In this document: piece after piece, positions 24,176 to 32,272 of the stretch | Layout: every line of letters begins with the position of its first letter | How positions within the stretch are numbered: position 1 is the first letter of the stretch | Source of the DNA: Candidatus Gastranaerophilales bacterium | GTDB lineage: Bacteria; Cyanobacteriota; Vampirovibrionia; Gastranaerophilales; Gastranaerophilaceae | Assembly (NCBI GenBank): GCA_944324375.1 | Contig: CALUWB010000011.1 | Location: 1 to 43,039, forward strand | DNA length: 43,039 bases | Reading direction: 5' to 3' | Translations under genes and position numbers: made by a program | The notes under the pieces: model-generated | What the model was told of the DNA's origin: nothing | Databases searched by the model: none | What the model saw: only the letters and a program-made list of their open reading frames with translations

Positions 24176-25246
24176 ATGGAAAAAGACTATTCTGATAAGG
24201 ATTTCGAGTCTCTATTAGACAATTATGATTACAAATTTAAAAAAGGAGATTTAGTAAAAGGTATTGTATTTGGATATGAATCTGATAATGCATTAGTAGA
24301 TATTGGAGCAAAATCAGTTGCAATTGTTCCTCGTAAAGAAGCATCTATAGATTATGATGCAAAAATCCAAGATGTATTAGAAAAAGATACAGAGTATGAA
24401 TTTTTAATAATATCAGATGTAGATGAAAATGGACAATTTTGGCTATCAAGAAAGAAAGTTGATTTAGTATATTCTTGGAAGGAATTAGAAAAAATAAAAC
24501 AAGCTGATGAAATAATTAATGGTAAAATTGTTCAAATAGTTAAAGGTGGAATATTAGTAGATATTATTGGAATAAAAGGTTTTGTTCCATCTAGTCAAAT
24601 CCAAGAAAGAGAAACTAAATATTCAGTCGGAGACAAGATTGAATTAAAAATTTTATCTCTAGATGAAGAGCAAAGTAATTTAGTTTTATCCAATAAAAAA
24701 GTTTATAGTGATACAATTGAATCAGCTAAAAAAGTTATATTTGAACAAGCTGAAGTTGGGCAAATTGTAAAAGGGAAAGTCGTTAGAATTGCATCATTTG
24801 GTGCTTTTGTAGATATCGGAGGTGTTGATTGTTTGCTTCCATTATCTCAAATTTCTTGGAAGTGGGTAGAGCATCCTACTGATTTGTTGAAAATTGGTGA
24901 AACAATAGATGTTGCAATTTTTGATATAGATAAAGAAAAACAAAGAATTACTTTAAGTTTGAAAAATGTAACAGAAGATCCTTGGGTAAATGTTACCGAT
25001 AATTTAAAAGAAGGTGATATTAGAGAAGGAGTAGTTACAAGAATTAAGAATTTCGGTGCTTTTGTAGAGGTTTATCCTGGAGTTGAAGCATTATTACCTC
25101 ATAACGAAGTCGTTGAATATCAAAATACAAACAATTCTATATTAGATGTTGGATCTAAAATAAATGTAGTAATAATTAAATTTAATCCTGAAGATAAGAG
25201 GATTTCTCTTGGTATTCCTTCAAAAGATTCTCAAGTTGAAGAATAG
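24176..25246 (+). CDS. rpsA: 30S ribosomal protein S1 (four S1 repeats)
   Basis: Predicted 356 residues with four S1 RNA-binding domains at about 22-95, 110-180, 194-264 and 279-350. The best conserved are the third (GQIVKGKVVRIASFGAFVDI) and fourth (EGVVTRIKNFGAFVEVYPGV). S1 binds mRNA on the 30S subunit and helps initiation. The E. coli protein has six domains; shorter forms with three to four are usual in cyanobacteria and some other phyla. AAGGG lies about 9 nt before the ATG, and a TATAAT-like hexamer lies about 40 bp upstream. The 3' end overlaps the convergent maf gene by 65 bp. Confidence 0.9.
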   Translation: MEKDYSDKDFESLLDNYDYKFKKGDLVKGIVFGYESDNALVDIGAKSVAIVPRKEASIDYDAKIQDVLEKDTEYEFLIISDVDENGQFWLSRKKVDLVYSWKELEKIKQADEIINGKIVQIVKGGILVDIIGIKGFVPSSQIQERETKYSVGDKIELKILSLDEEQSNLVLSNKKVYSDTIESAKKVIFEQAEVGQIVKGKVVRIASFGAFVDIGGVDCLLPLSQISWKWVEHPTDLLKIGETIDVAIFDIDKEKQRITLSLKNVTEDPWVNVTDNLKEGDIREGVVTRIKNFGAFVEVYPGVEALLPHNEVVEYQNTNNSILDVGSKINVVIIKFNPEDKRISLGIPSKDSQVEE

Positions 25247-25793
25247 ATGCTTTTACTGCATTAGATGATAAACCTATAACATTTTCAATATCTCCAATTA
25301 TATTATTTAAGTATCCATCAGGTAATTCCTGAATTCCGTATGCTCCTGCTTTGTCATATGGTTTATAATTATCGATATAAAAATTAATCATTTCATTTGA
25401 AAAATGGTTGAATTCTACCTTTGTTGTTACTGAATTCAAAACATATTTTTGTGTTATAGAATCAAGAATACATATACTTGTAACAACTTCATGAATTCTA
25501 TTACTAAGAGATTTAAGTGTTTTGAATGCATCATCCCTATCAATTGGCTTTGTTAATATTTTATTATCTAATATAACTACAGTATCAGCACTAATTATTA
25601 ATGCAGGTTTCTTAATGTTATTGAGAGCTCCGAATGCTTTGTTTTTTGCAAGAGTTTCAATTTTTTTATATGAAAATTCTTTGTTATCAAGTTCTTCTTC
25701 GTAATCTGATTTTACAATATCAAATATAAAACCTGCTTTCTTAAGAATTTCTTTTCTTCTAGGTGATTTTGATGCTAAAACTAAATTTCTCAT
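25182..25793 (-). CDS. maf: Maf-type nucleoside triphosphate pyrophosphatase
   Basis: Predicted 203 residues. Diagnostic motifs are LASKSPRRKEILKKAGF (about 6-22, substrate-binding SxRR), ISADTVVILDNKILTKPID (catalytic Asp region) and YDKAGAYGIQ. It hydrolyses non-canonical or standard NTPs such as dTTP/UTP, a house-cleaning role; some members affect septation. This Maf is unrelated to the motility accessory factor (DUF115) proteins of the window. The C-terminus (about the last 20 residues) overlaps rpsA on the other strand. An extended -10 box TGCTAAAAT ends 6 nt before the ATG and there is no Shine-Dalgarno. Confidence 0.93.
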   Translation of the reverse strand: MRNLVLASKSPRRKEILKKAGFIFDIVKSDYEEELDNKEFSYKKIETLAKNKAFGALNNIKKPALIISADTVVILDNKILTKPIDRDDAFKTLKSLSNRIHEVVTSICILDSITQKYVLNSVTTKVEFNHFSNEMINFYIDNYKPYDKAGAYGIQELPDGYLNNIIGDIENVIGLSSNAVKASILQLENLLKEYQEKSSYLQD

Positions 25794-25799
25794 AATATA

Positions 25800-25808
25800 A
25801 TTTTAGCA
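25800..25808 (-). promoter_or_regulatory. Extended -10 promoter of maf, predicted leaderless
   Basis: TGC-TAAAAT on the minus strand (25800-25808). The hexamer ends 6 nt before the ATG, leaving no room for a ribosome binding site. Confidence 0.55.
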
Positions 25809-25840
25809 CAGGGGTAAATATGTGTGCATAATAAATTTAT

Positions 25841-26290
25841 TTATTTTGTTTTGTTAACCATATTAGAAATATCAGCAGTTATATCTTTACCACCATATAA
25901 AGCAACACTTTTTGCGAATACAAAGTCATATCCATCTGCTTTTGCTTTATTTGAAATTTCTGTTTTGATTTTAGATTCTATGTTTGCAAGTTTCCCAGAA
26001 TACATTTTATCGATTTCAGCTTTTTTTGTATTAAATTGATTAGTATATTTATCTTGAATTTCTACAATTTTTTTTGCATCAGTTTCTTTCGCAATTTCAG
26101 CTTGTGCTTTTGATATTATTTGATTTAGTTCTCCAATTTTTGTTGAATGTTCTTTTTTTAGAGCTTTAACTTGGGTGGAATTATCTACAACTTTTTGTAA
26201 GTCTACAACAGCTATATTGGTATCATTAGCAAAGCTTACTTGAGAAAATAATAATATACAGCATGCTGATAAAATAATTTTTTTCATCAT
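25841..26290 (-). CDS. OmpH/Skp family periplasmic chaperone
   Basis: Predicted 149 residues (or 148 from the second ATG at 26287, better spaced from the AGGAG site). The signal peptide is MKKIILSACCILLFSQVSFA with cleavage after it. The mature protein begins NIAVVDLQKVVDNSTQVKAL, followed by a long Lys/Glu/Ala-rich coiled coil (about 45-115) and YDFVFAKSVALYGGKDIT, the typical OmpH layout. Skp/OmpH trimers hold unfolded outer-membrane proteins in the periplasm. It is divergent from the TpsB outer-membrane protein gene, a likely client. Its upstream region contains the CTTTATATATA-type element also found before small orphan genes. Confidence 0.9.
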   Translation of the reverse strand: MMKKIILSACCILLFSQVSFANDTNIAVVDLQKVVDNSTQVKALKKEHSTKIGELNQIISKAQAEIAKETDAKKIVEIQDKYTNQFNTKKAEIDKMYSGKLANIESKIKTEISNKAKADGYDFVFAKSVALYGGKDITADISNMVNKTK

Positions 26291-26348
26291 TAATCTCCTA
26301 TTTACGCTTATTATGTTAAATAGGATAGATCTTTTTTTAAATATCCAT

Positions 26349-26364
26349 CTGTATATATATAAAG
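26349..26364 (-). promoter_or_regulatory. CTTTATATATA-type element upstream of ompH
   Basis: Minus-strand CTTTATATATATACAG, preceded by TAAT as in the element at 28359-28377. It lies about 60-75 bp before the ompH start. The match to the cassette promoters is clear, but its role as a promoter is inferred. Confidence 0.45.
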
Positions 26365-26469
26365 ATTAATATTATTATTAAAAAAACTTAAAATAATTAA
26401 AATAAATGTTTAATATATATTATTTTTGTAATATATTATTTAAATACAGGATTTATTTTGGAGTCAATT

Positions 26470-28263
26470 ATGAAAAAGATTTATTATATTTTATTAATAA
26501 TGTTATGTATGTTTTTTGCCCAGCAAAATGTGAATGCAGAATTTGGTCAAGTTCTGCCAGCAGGGTTACAAGGGCTTTCACCTTCAAGTGGTGCTGGTAC
26601 TTATGGTCAGATGCAAACAAATCAAATCAAAAATTATAGTATTGAGAAAAATTTAATTTCTCCAGTTGAAAAGATGGCCCCACCTCAAGATGATGGACCA
26701 GAAAGATTTGAAGTAGATGTTCAAAAAGATTTAGAACGCGATGGGGTAATTTATAATCCAAAGTTCAAAGTAAGTAAAATTGTTTATGAAGGAAATACAA
26801 AGATTAAAGATAAAGTATTAAATTCATTAGCTGATGATATTATTGATCATGAAATTTATTTCGAAGATTTATTGACTTTTGCATTAAGAGTAAGTCGTTA
26901 TTATCAGTCTAGAGGATATTTAACAAGTTATGCTTATATTCCTGCGCAACAAATAAAAGATGGTGTTGTAACTGTTTCTATTGTTGAAAGTAGAGTAGAA
27001 GATGTTGATATTTCAGGTAATAAATGGGCAAGAACTTGGTATTTAAAAAATGTAATGATGGGGCGTGATGGTTTAAGAGAAGGAACTGTCTTTAACGCTA
27101 AAGCATTACAAGGTTCTTTAAGAGAACTTAATGAAGAAAAATATATCAAAGCACAGTCAACAGTTTCAAAAGATGGTGATGCTACAAAACTTGAATTAGA
27201 TGTTAAAGATAGATTCCCTTTAAGATTTAGTTTTGGTTGGGATGATTATGGTAGAAGTTATACCGGTGTTCAAAGAGCATCATTCTTATTAGGCTTAGAT
27301 AACTTAACAGGTTTTGGAGATAAAATATACGGTGGAACAATTCTATCAACAGGTTCTACAGGTGTGTTAGCAGGATATTCAATTCCTGTTAGTCCATATG
27401 GAACAAGACTTTCGTTTGATTATTCAAACTCTAATATTTCATTAGGTGGACCATATAGAGGTTTGAATGTAAAAGGTCGTTCTCAATCAATGGGAATAAA
27501 ATTATCTCATCCATTAATTAAGAATGCTAAAACTGATTTGGTAGTATATACCGGAGTCGATTTTGTTGATTCTAATACATATTCAAAACTTTTGAATTAT
27601 ACATTATCAGATTATCAGTTATTTGTTATAAGATCAGGTCTACGTGGAATTAGAGACGATAAGTATGGTAGATGGTTAGGGACAATAGGTGCAGATGTTG
27701 GTTTAGGAGGTACTAAATCCGGATATGCTAATGGTCCTGAAAGTACATTTGTAAAAATAGTTGCAGGTGCTACCCGTGTACAACGTTTATGGGGTAGAGT
27801 TATTGGTTTAGTTCGTATTAATGGCCAATATTCTCCAAACAGATTATATGCAATAGAACAAATGCAAATAGGTGGACCTTATACTTTAAGAGGTTATCAA
27901 CCTGCAGAATTAATTGGTGATTATGGTGTTACAGGTACAGTTGAAATCAGAACACCAATACCTGGATTTAAAAAGATATTACCAAATAAATTGAAATTTA
28001 TTGATGATAGAGTTAGACTTGCTGCTTTTTATGATTTTGGTTGGGTAAAAGAGCATGACAATGTATATAATTATCCTCAAAACTTCTTACATAGTGTAGG
28101 GTTTGGTTCTTATATAAACATAACAGAATGGCTAGCTTTACAGTTTGGGGTTGGTTTCCCTATCGGTCATAAATATTATGATGAAAGCACTGCAAGATTC
28201 TACTTTGGATTAAATTCAGAATTTGATAGTTTAATACCATTTAGAAAAACTGAAAAATTATAA
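26470..28263 (+). CDS. TpsB/ShlB-type outer-membrane transporter (two-partner secretion, POTRA plus beta-barrel)
   Basis: Predicted 597 residues from the ATG at 26470, chosen because GGAG lies six bases upstream and a good signal peptide follows (MKKIYYILLIMLCMFFAQQ, cleavage near NVNA). A linker is followed by two POTRA domains (about 95-175 with FKVSKIVYEGNTKIKDKVL, and about 175-250 with VEDVDISGNKWARTWYLKNV). A beta-barrel fills about 250-597, with alternating Gly/aromatic strands and LRGYQPAELIGDYGVTGTVE (the conserved LRGY motif in the last third). These proteins move a TpsA partner across the outer membrane. No large TpsA exoprotein is encoded beside it, so the substrate is elsewhere or unknown. 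A strong terminator follows. Confidence 0.9.
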   Translation: MKKIYYILLIMLCMFFAQQNVNAEFGQVLPAGLQGLSPSSGAGTYGQMQTNQIKNYSIEKNLISPVEKMAPPQDDGPERFEVDVQKDLERDGVIYNPKFKVSKIVYEGNTKIKDKVLNSLADDIIDHEIYFEDLLTFALRVSRYYQSRGYLTSYAYIPAQQIKDGVVTVSIVESRVEDVDISGNKWARTWYLKNVMMGRDGLREGTVFNAKALQGSLRELNEEKYIKAQSTVSKDGDATKLELDVKDRFPLRFSFGWDDYGRSYTGVQRASFLLGLDNLTGFGDKIYGGTILSTGSTGVLAGYSIPVSPYGTRLSFDYSNSNISLGGPYRGLNVKGRSQSMGIKLSHPLIKNAKTDLVVYTGVDFVDSNTYSKLLNYTLSDYQLFVIRSGLRGIRDDKYGRWLGTIGADVGLGGTKSGYANGPESTFVKIVAGATRVQRLWGRVIGLVRINGQYSPNRLYAIEQMQIGGPYTLRGYQPAELIGDYGVTGTVEIRTPIPGFKKILPNKLKFIDDRVRLAAFYDFGWVKEHDNVYNYPQNFLHSVGFGSYINITEWLALQFGVGFPIGHKYYDESTARFYFGLNSEFDSLIPFRKTEKL

Positions 28264-28265
28264 TT

Positions 28266-28296
28266 AAAAAGGGGACTCAAAAGAGCCCCTTTTTTA
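28266..28296 (+). terminator. Rho-independent terminator of the TpsB gene
   Basis: AAGGGG and CTC (28269-28278, one bulged A) pair with GAGCCCCTT (28283-28291) around an AAAA loop, followed by TTTTT. Confidence 0.88.
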
Positions 28297-28358
28297 ATGG
28301 TAAAATTGTAAAGAAATATTAATATTTTAGTTTTTTAAAGTCAATTATTATATCTCAA

Positions 28359-28403
28359 TAATCTTTATATATACATAGGGGATTATTAAGGGGATTAAGT
28401 AAT
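28359..28403 (+). promoter_or_regulatory. CTTTATATATACATA promoter element of the small orphan gene at 28404
   Basis: CTTTATATATACATA (28363-28377) is identical to the core of the elements at 1037 and 1636. A TTGTAAAG (28306-28313) lies about 50 bp further upstream, again as in those regions. An AAGGGG sequence follows before the ATG. Confidence 0.55.
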
Positions 28404-28646
28404 ATGGCTATTGGTGCAAAAGATCACATTGATAAGTTATTAGTTCAAAAATATTCAGACAAACAAGTAGACAAACATGAATATGAACAATCTGCAATAT
28501 CAGCAGAAGATGTAATGAGAATAATGAATTATGTTTCAACAAATACAATGACACAAATGAAACTATCAAGAAGATTATCTATCGCTTGTTATGCAGTTAA
28601 TGCAATGTCAGCTAATTATAATCGTTCAAAAAGATTAGCAAGCTAA
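28404..28646 (+). CDS. Small orphan helical protein
   Basis: Predicted 80-residue protein of unknown function, starting MAIGAKDHIDKLLVQKYSDK. It is predicted to be almost entirely helical and lacks a signal peptide or membrane segment. The C-terminal half is basic and Met/Ser/Asn-rich (MTQMKLSRRLSIACYAVNAM). A probable Shine-Dalgarno AAGGGG is about ten bases from the ATG. It shares its promoter element with the MGxFDING genes at 1095 and 1702, although the protein is unrelated in sequence. It ends 3 bp before the convergent fliN gene. Confidence 0.7.
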   Translation: MAIGAKDHIDKLLVQKYSDKQVDKHEYEQSAISAEDVMRIMNYVSTNTMTQMKLSRRLSIACYAVNAMSANYNRSKRLAS

Positions 28647-28649
28647 TTC

Positions 28650-29216
28650 TTATTCTTTTTCGGTTGCTTCATGTACAGTTTTAAGTCTTTCTTCTGGAGC
28701 TGCAATACTTGTAATTCTAAGTCCAAAATTATCTTCAATTACAACTACCTCTCCAAAAGCAACAAGTTTACCATTTGCAAATAATTCAACAGGTTCACCA
28801 GCTAATTTGTCTAAGCTGATTATTGAACCTCTTGTTAATTCAAGAACCTTTTTGAAAGGTAATTCAGTTCTTCCTAGTTCTACAGACATTTGAAGATTAA
28901 CGTTCATTAATAAATCTAAATTTCTATTTTCTTTTCCATGAACATTTTCTTCTTCATCAAATGAAGCAAATTGTACAGGTTGAACTGTTACAGGGGTTTC
29001 ATCAATGATTTCTTCATTAGAATTAGCTGTAAATGAGTCATTTTTATTTGAATTAATATTAATATTATTATTAATATTAATATTATCTTCTTTATTATCG
29101 AAGTCAAATGGAATATCATTAATATTGTCGAGAATGTTCTCGTTAATATTATCATTGTCATTAATGTTTAAATCTGGTATATTCTGTTCATCTGGTTGTT
29201 GATCATCAAACATCAA
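28650..29216 (-). CDS. fliN: Flagellar motor switch protein FliN with low-complexity N-terminus
   Basis: Predicted 188 residues. The C-terminal ~85 residues are a clear FliN/SpoA domain: [60 protein letters not shown]. The first ~95 residues are Asn/Asp/Ile-rich low complexity ([16 protein letters not shown]); the DNA there is an ATTAAT-type repeat. No CheC-like phosphatase domain is present, so this is FliN rather than FliY. FliN forms the lower C-ring of the flagellar motor and helps set the direction of rotation. It is the last gene of the motA-motB-fliL-fliM-fliN operon. A GAGGGGG Shine-Dalgarno lies 9 bp after fliM, before two consecutive ATG codons. Confidence 0.92.
   Translation of the reverse strand: MMFDDQQPDEQNIPDLNINDNDNINENILDNINDIPFDFDNKEDNININNNININSNKNDSFTANSNEEIIDETPVTVQPVQFASFDEEENVHGKENRNLDLLMNVNLQMSVELGRTELPFKKVLELTRGSIISLDKLAGEPVELFANGKLVAFGEVVVIEDNFGLRITSIAAPEERLKTVHEATEKE
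29051..29096. repeat. ATTAAT/TAATATT microsatellite-like repeat inside fliN
   Basis: Repeated ATTAATATTAATATTATT units encoding the Asn-Ile tract of FliN. Units are multiples of three, so length changes would stay in frame. Confidence 0.7.
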
Positions 29217-29225
29217 GATCCCCCT

Positions 29226-30227
29226 CTATTCGTAATTTCTCATTAAATCATACATTTCATCATAGATATCTGTTATTTTAACACAAACATTGTTTTTTAA
29301 GACTCCTGGCCTTGCAAAGAACTTTTTAACACCATTAATTTTAACAATTAAATCTTTGTCAATAGTTTCATCAAGCATTAGAATATCTCCGACAGATAAT
29401 TTTAAAAATTCTTCAAGAGTTATATCGCATGTGCCAAATAGTGCTCTAATATCCATCATTGATGGGTTTAACTTATGAATCATTCTTTGTCTTTCTTCAC
29501 TAGTTGCAACAATCCCTTTAGTTTGGAAAATATGTTGTGATGTTAAATGTGGAATTACAGTTTCTAAAACAGGATATGGAAAACAAAGACTTGCAAGTCC
29601 AAATGTTTTTTCAGAAACTTGGATTTCAAAAGTTAATAATGCAACAATTTCTCCTGGAGCAGCAACTTGAATAGATTGGAAACCACTATCTAATCCAACT
29701 ATTGCATATTCAACAGGGATAATACTAGTCCAAGAATCATTAAGGGTTTTAATAATTATATCAATAATTTTTTTTGTTAAAGATGTTTCAACATCAGTTA
29801 ATTCTTTATATTGAGGACTAGCATCACCTTTTCCACCTAGCATACGGTCAACAATACAAGATAGTACTTCATATGTAATTCCAAAAAGAATTTGCCCCGG
29901 AAGAGGGTTAAATTCAAAAATCCCGACACTCATACTTGGAGGCATTGAATTAACAAATTCATCATAAGTAAGTTGGTCAACAGAAACAATATCAATATTA
30001 ACCTTCATTCTAAGGTATCCAGTAAGTATCATAGATATTTGTTTAGAAAATTCTCTATGAACATCTTGTAGTGCTCTTAAAGTATCTTTGGAGAATTTAT
30101 CTGGTCTTCTGAAGTTATATAATTTATAACCTTTTCTAAACTCATTAACATCGATTCCATCCATAAAGATGGAATTTTCTTGATTTAATGATTCTGTATT
30201 TGAATTGTTTGATTTTTGATTTTCCAT
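29226..30227 (-). CDS. fliM: Flagellar motor switch protein FliM
   Basis: Predicted 333 residues, the usual FliM length. The middle CheC-like domain (about 55-240) shows SMSVGIFEFNPLPGQILFGI and VDRMLGGKGDASPQYKELTD, the conserved LGG-x-G block. The C-terminal SpoA domain (about 255-330) has LEEFLKLSVGDILMLDETID. FliM links the rotor ring to FliG and receives phospho-CheY; the canonical N-terminal CheY-binding peptide (LSQxEIDALL) is not recognisable in the first 40 residues, which are Asn/Ser/Gln-rich. It lies 14 bp after fliL. The ATG at 30227 has no strong Shine-Dalgarno. Confidence 0.94.
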   Translation of the reverse strand: MENQKSNNSNTESLNQENSIFMDGIDVNEFRKGYKLYNFRRPDKFSKDTLRALQDVHREFSKQISMILTGYLRMKVNIDIVSVDQLTYDEFVNSMPPSMSVGIFEFNPLPGQILFGITYEVLSCIVDRMLGGKGDASPQYKELTDVETSLTKKIIDIIIKTLNDSWTSIIPVEYAIVGLDSGFQSIQVAAPGEIVALLTFEIQVSEKTFGLASLCFPYPVLETVIPHLTSQHIFQTKGIVATSEERQRMIHKLNPSMMDIRALFGTCDITLEEFLKLSVGDILMLDETIDKDLIVKINGVKKFFARPGVLKNNVCVKITDIYDEMYDLMRNYE

Positions 30228-30241
30228 TTTATATTGCCAAA

Positions 30242-30865
30242 TTATTGGATAATAAATTGTCCAAAGCTTACTCTTAATACTTCATTTTGACCAGCTAAAA
30301 TACCATTTATTGCTGCCATTATTTGTTCTTTTGCTAATTCTTTTCCTGCTACAGTAGATAATTCTGCAGCTGTTTTGCTAGAAAGAGTAGTAATAACAGC
30401 ATCTCTAATTGCTGGTTTATATTCATTTAATTTAGTTTCTAAATCAGAAGGTTTAGGAGCAGCTTCTTCTGCTTCTCCATGCCCATGGCCTCCAGATTTT
30501 TTAGGTTCTTCTTTAGGAGCAGCTTCTTCTGGTTGACTAACTTCAAGAGCTACATTTGTTTTTAAATATCTACGATGGTTTTCATCAGCAAGATTTAAAA
30601 CAAAATCTCCTAAATCTACAACAACACCATGTTTAACTTGTTCTGTTTCTTCATCAGCTGCATAATCAACATCTTCTGTTTGGTTATTTAATGCTGCAAT
30701 TTTAGAATTTAATAAATTAGTTTGTATTACAAAATTTGCACATATAAATATAATACATAATAATGTAGTAGATATTATATTTATAATAATAGTTTTAAGA
30801 AACTCATTTGGTGTTTTATTTGAATTTTGAATGGTTCTTTTTAAATCTATATCATCATTGCTCAT
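30242..30865 (-). CDS. fliL: Flagellar basal-body protein FliL with charged insert
   Basis: Predicted 207 residues. A short cytoplasmic N-terminus, one transmembrane helix (about 25-48, TIIINIISTTLLCIIFICAN) and a periplasmic FliL domain: VVVDLGDFVLNLADENHRRY, LETKLNEYKPAIRDAVITTL and RVSFGQFIIQ at the C-terminus. Between the first strands and the helix lies a ~30-residue Glu/Ala/Pro/Lys/Gly/His insert with EEAAPK twice, encoded by a 20-bp direct repeat. FliL surrounds the stator and supports torque or stator recruitment. It sits 1 bp after motB, with GGAG before the ATG. Confidence 0.92.
   Translation of the reverse strand: MSNDDIDLKRTIQNSNKTPNEFLKTIIINIISTTLLCIIFICANFVIQTNLLNSKIAALNNQTEDVDYAADEETEQVKHGVVVDLGDFVLNLADENHRRYLKTNVALEVSQPEEAAPKEEPKKSGGHGHGEAEEAAPKPSDLETKLNEYKPAIRDAVITTLSSKTAAELSTVAGKELAKEQIMAAINGILAGQNEVLRVSFGQFIIQ
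30452..30531. repeat. 20-bp direct repeat in fliL
   Basis: TTTAGGAGCAGCTTCTTCTG occurs at 30452-30471 and again at 30512-30531. The 60-bp period is in frame, so recombination would add or remove 20 codons. Confidence 0.85.
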
Positions 30866-30866
30866 A

Positions 30867-31514
30867 TTAATCTCCAGTATTATTATTTTCCAATATTATT
30901 ATATCAACTCTTCTATTTTTCGTCCTACCACTATTTGATGTATTCTCTGCAATAGGAACAAATTCCCCATATCCAACTGCTGATAATCTTCTAGGATTTA
31001 TTCTTTTAGTTTCAACAAGATAATTTATAACGCTTGTTGCTCTTGCAGTTGCTAATTCCCAATTTGATGAATATTTTTCTGATTTGATTGGGAATGAATC
31101 AGTATGCCCTTCTATTATAACAGGATTATCAATTTTTGACAAAATATCTGTTATTTTATTTAAAGTTTGATATGATTCAGGCTGAATATCTGATTCTGCA
31201 GATCCAAATAATATATTATCTTGCAATCTAATAATTAAACCTCTAGTATCTTTAAGAAGAATCACATTTTTGTCATCTTTAAATTCTGTTAATAATTCTT
31301 TTTGTAATTCAGGCATTTTTACTGTTTGTATATTTTTTAATTCTGCATTAACAGTAGTATTTTTCTTCACAACAGCATTAGCTTTAAGATTTGCTGAATT
31401 TACAGCATACATTACGAGAAATAGGGCAAGTAGAAGAGTTACCAAATCTGCATAAGAAATTACCCAGCGATTTATGTAGTCTTTTGAATTATTGTAATCG
31501 TAATCTTTAAGCAA
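30867..31514 (-). CDS. motB: Flagellar stator protein MotB
   Basis: Predicted 215 residues starting with TTG at 31514; GAGG lies six bases upstream and no suitable ATG exists. A single transmembrane helix RWVISYADLVTLLLALFLVM (about 16-35) contains D23, the proton-carrying Asp of MotB. The C-terminal OmpA-like peptidoglycan-binding domain (about 95-210) has VIIEGHTDSFPIKSEKYSSN, WELATARATSVINYLVE and RLSAVGYGEFVPIAEN. It is short compared with E. coli MotB (308), owing to short linkers, but within the range of other phyla. MotB anchors the stator to the cell wall. It lies 2 bp after motA. Confidence 0.93.
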   Translation of the reverse strand: MLKDYDYNNSKDYINRWVISYADLVTLLLALFLVMYAVNSANLKANAVVKKNTTVNAELKNIQTVKMPELQKELLTEFKDDKNVILLKDTRGLIIRLQDNILFGSAESDIQPESYQTLNKITDILSKIDNPVIIEGHTDSFPIKSEKYSSNWELATARATSVINYLVETKRINPRRLSAVGYGEFVPIAENTSNSGRTKNRRVDIIILENNNTGD

Positions 31515-31516
31515 AA

Positions 31517-32272
31517 TTAACCTCTATCATGAATTTTTGTATATGCCATTAGTTTTTCTTCAAGAATAGTTGGGCTTTCTTGAAGGCAAATTGAAATAAT
31601 ACCTTGTAGTATTAACTCTTTAAAAAGAATTTTTTCTCTTGTTTTTTGTTTAAGATTTCCAGCAATTGGAAGGAATATAATGTTGGCTATACCAACGCCA
31701 TATAACGTAGAAACAAATGCTGTAGCAATACCATATCCAAGAGTATCTATTGCTGTTAAGTCTTTTAGTACATGTATAAGCCCTAAAACTGCTCCAACTA
31801 AACCAAATGTTGGTGCATATCCTCCTAATGCTTCAAATACTCTTGAACTTATTAATTCTTCTTCTTCTTCGTATGAAATTTCAGAAGACAGTATATCATA
31901 AATTAATTGAGGATTTCCAATGTCTACTACTAATTGAAGTCCTCTTGCTAGGAATGAATCAGAAACATCATTAAGAACATTACCTAATGCAAGTAATCCA
32001 TTCTTTCTTGCATATATTGATAATTGCATAATTTCTTTAATAATAAGATTTGTATTTGATTTTTCTGCTTTAAATATATCAATTGCATTTTTTATTGCAA
32101 TAATAAGAGTTTTTTTGTCAAAATTAAGAATTGTAGCACATAAAGTCCCTCCAATTACAACAATAAAAGCTGTTGGTTGTAAAAGCATTCTAATTGAAAG
32201 CCCGTTTGCTAATTGGCTTGAAAATATCGCAATAATTCCTATTGTTCCTAATAGTAATATCCCTAAATTCAC
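31517..32272 (-). CDS. motA: Flagellar stator protein MotA
   Basis: Predicted 251 residues from the GTG at 32272. AGAGGG sits six bases upstream and the protein then starts directly with a transmembrane helix (NLGILLLGTIGIIAIFSSQL), as MotA proteins do. A longer in-frame ATG at 32353 would add 27 residues without a Shine-Dalgarno. Four transmembrane segments are visible: two near the N-terminus and two at about 145-200 (YAPTFGLVGAVLGLIHVLKD, with the conserved TFGLVGAVLG, and FVSTLYGVGIANIIFLPIAG). A cytoplasmic loop lies between. MotA and MotB form the proton-driven stator. This is the first gene of the flagellar operon and is divergent from the amidase gene. Confidence 0.9.
   Translation of the reverse strand: MNLGILLLGTIGIIAIFSSQLANGLSIRMLLQPTAFIVVIGGTLCATILNFDKKTLIIAIKNAIDIFKAEKSNTNLIIKEIMQLSIYARKNGLLALGNVLNDVSDSFLARGLQLVVDIGNPQLIYDILSSEISYEEEEELISSRVFEALGGYAPTFGLVGAVLGLIHVLKDLTAIDTLGYGIATAFVSTLYGVGIANIIFLPIAGNLKQKTREKILFKELILQGIISICLQESPTILEEKLMAYTKIHDRG

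Noticed and set aside
26406-26639. Plus-strand frame overlapping the start of the TpsB gene
   Set aside because: Out of frame with the signal peptide and POTRA coding sequence; Cys/Trp-rich with no motif.
29041-29110. CRISPR-like short repeats
   Set aside because: The ATTAAT units are contiguous and code for the FliN Asn-Ile tract; there are no unique spacers.
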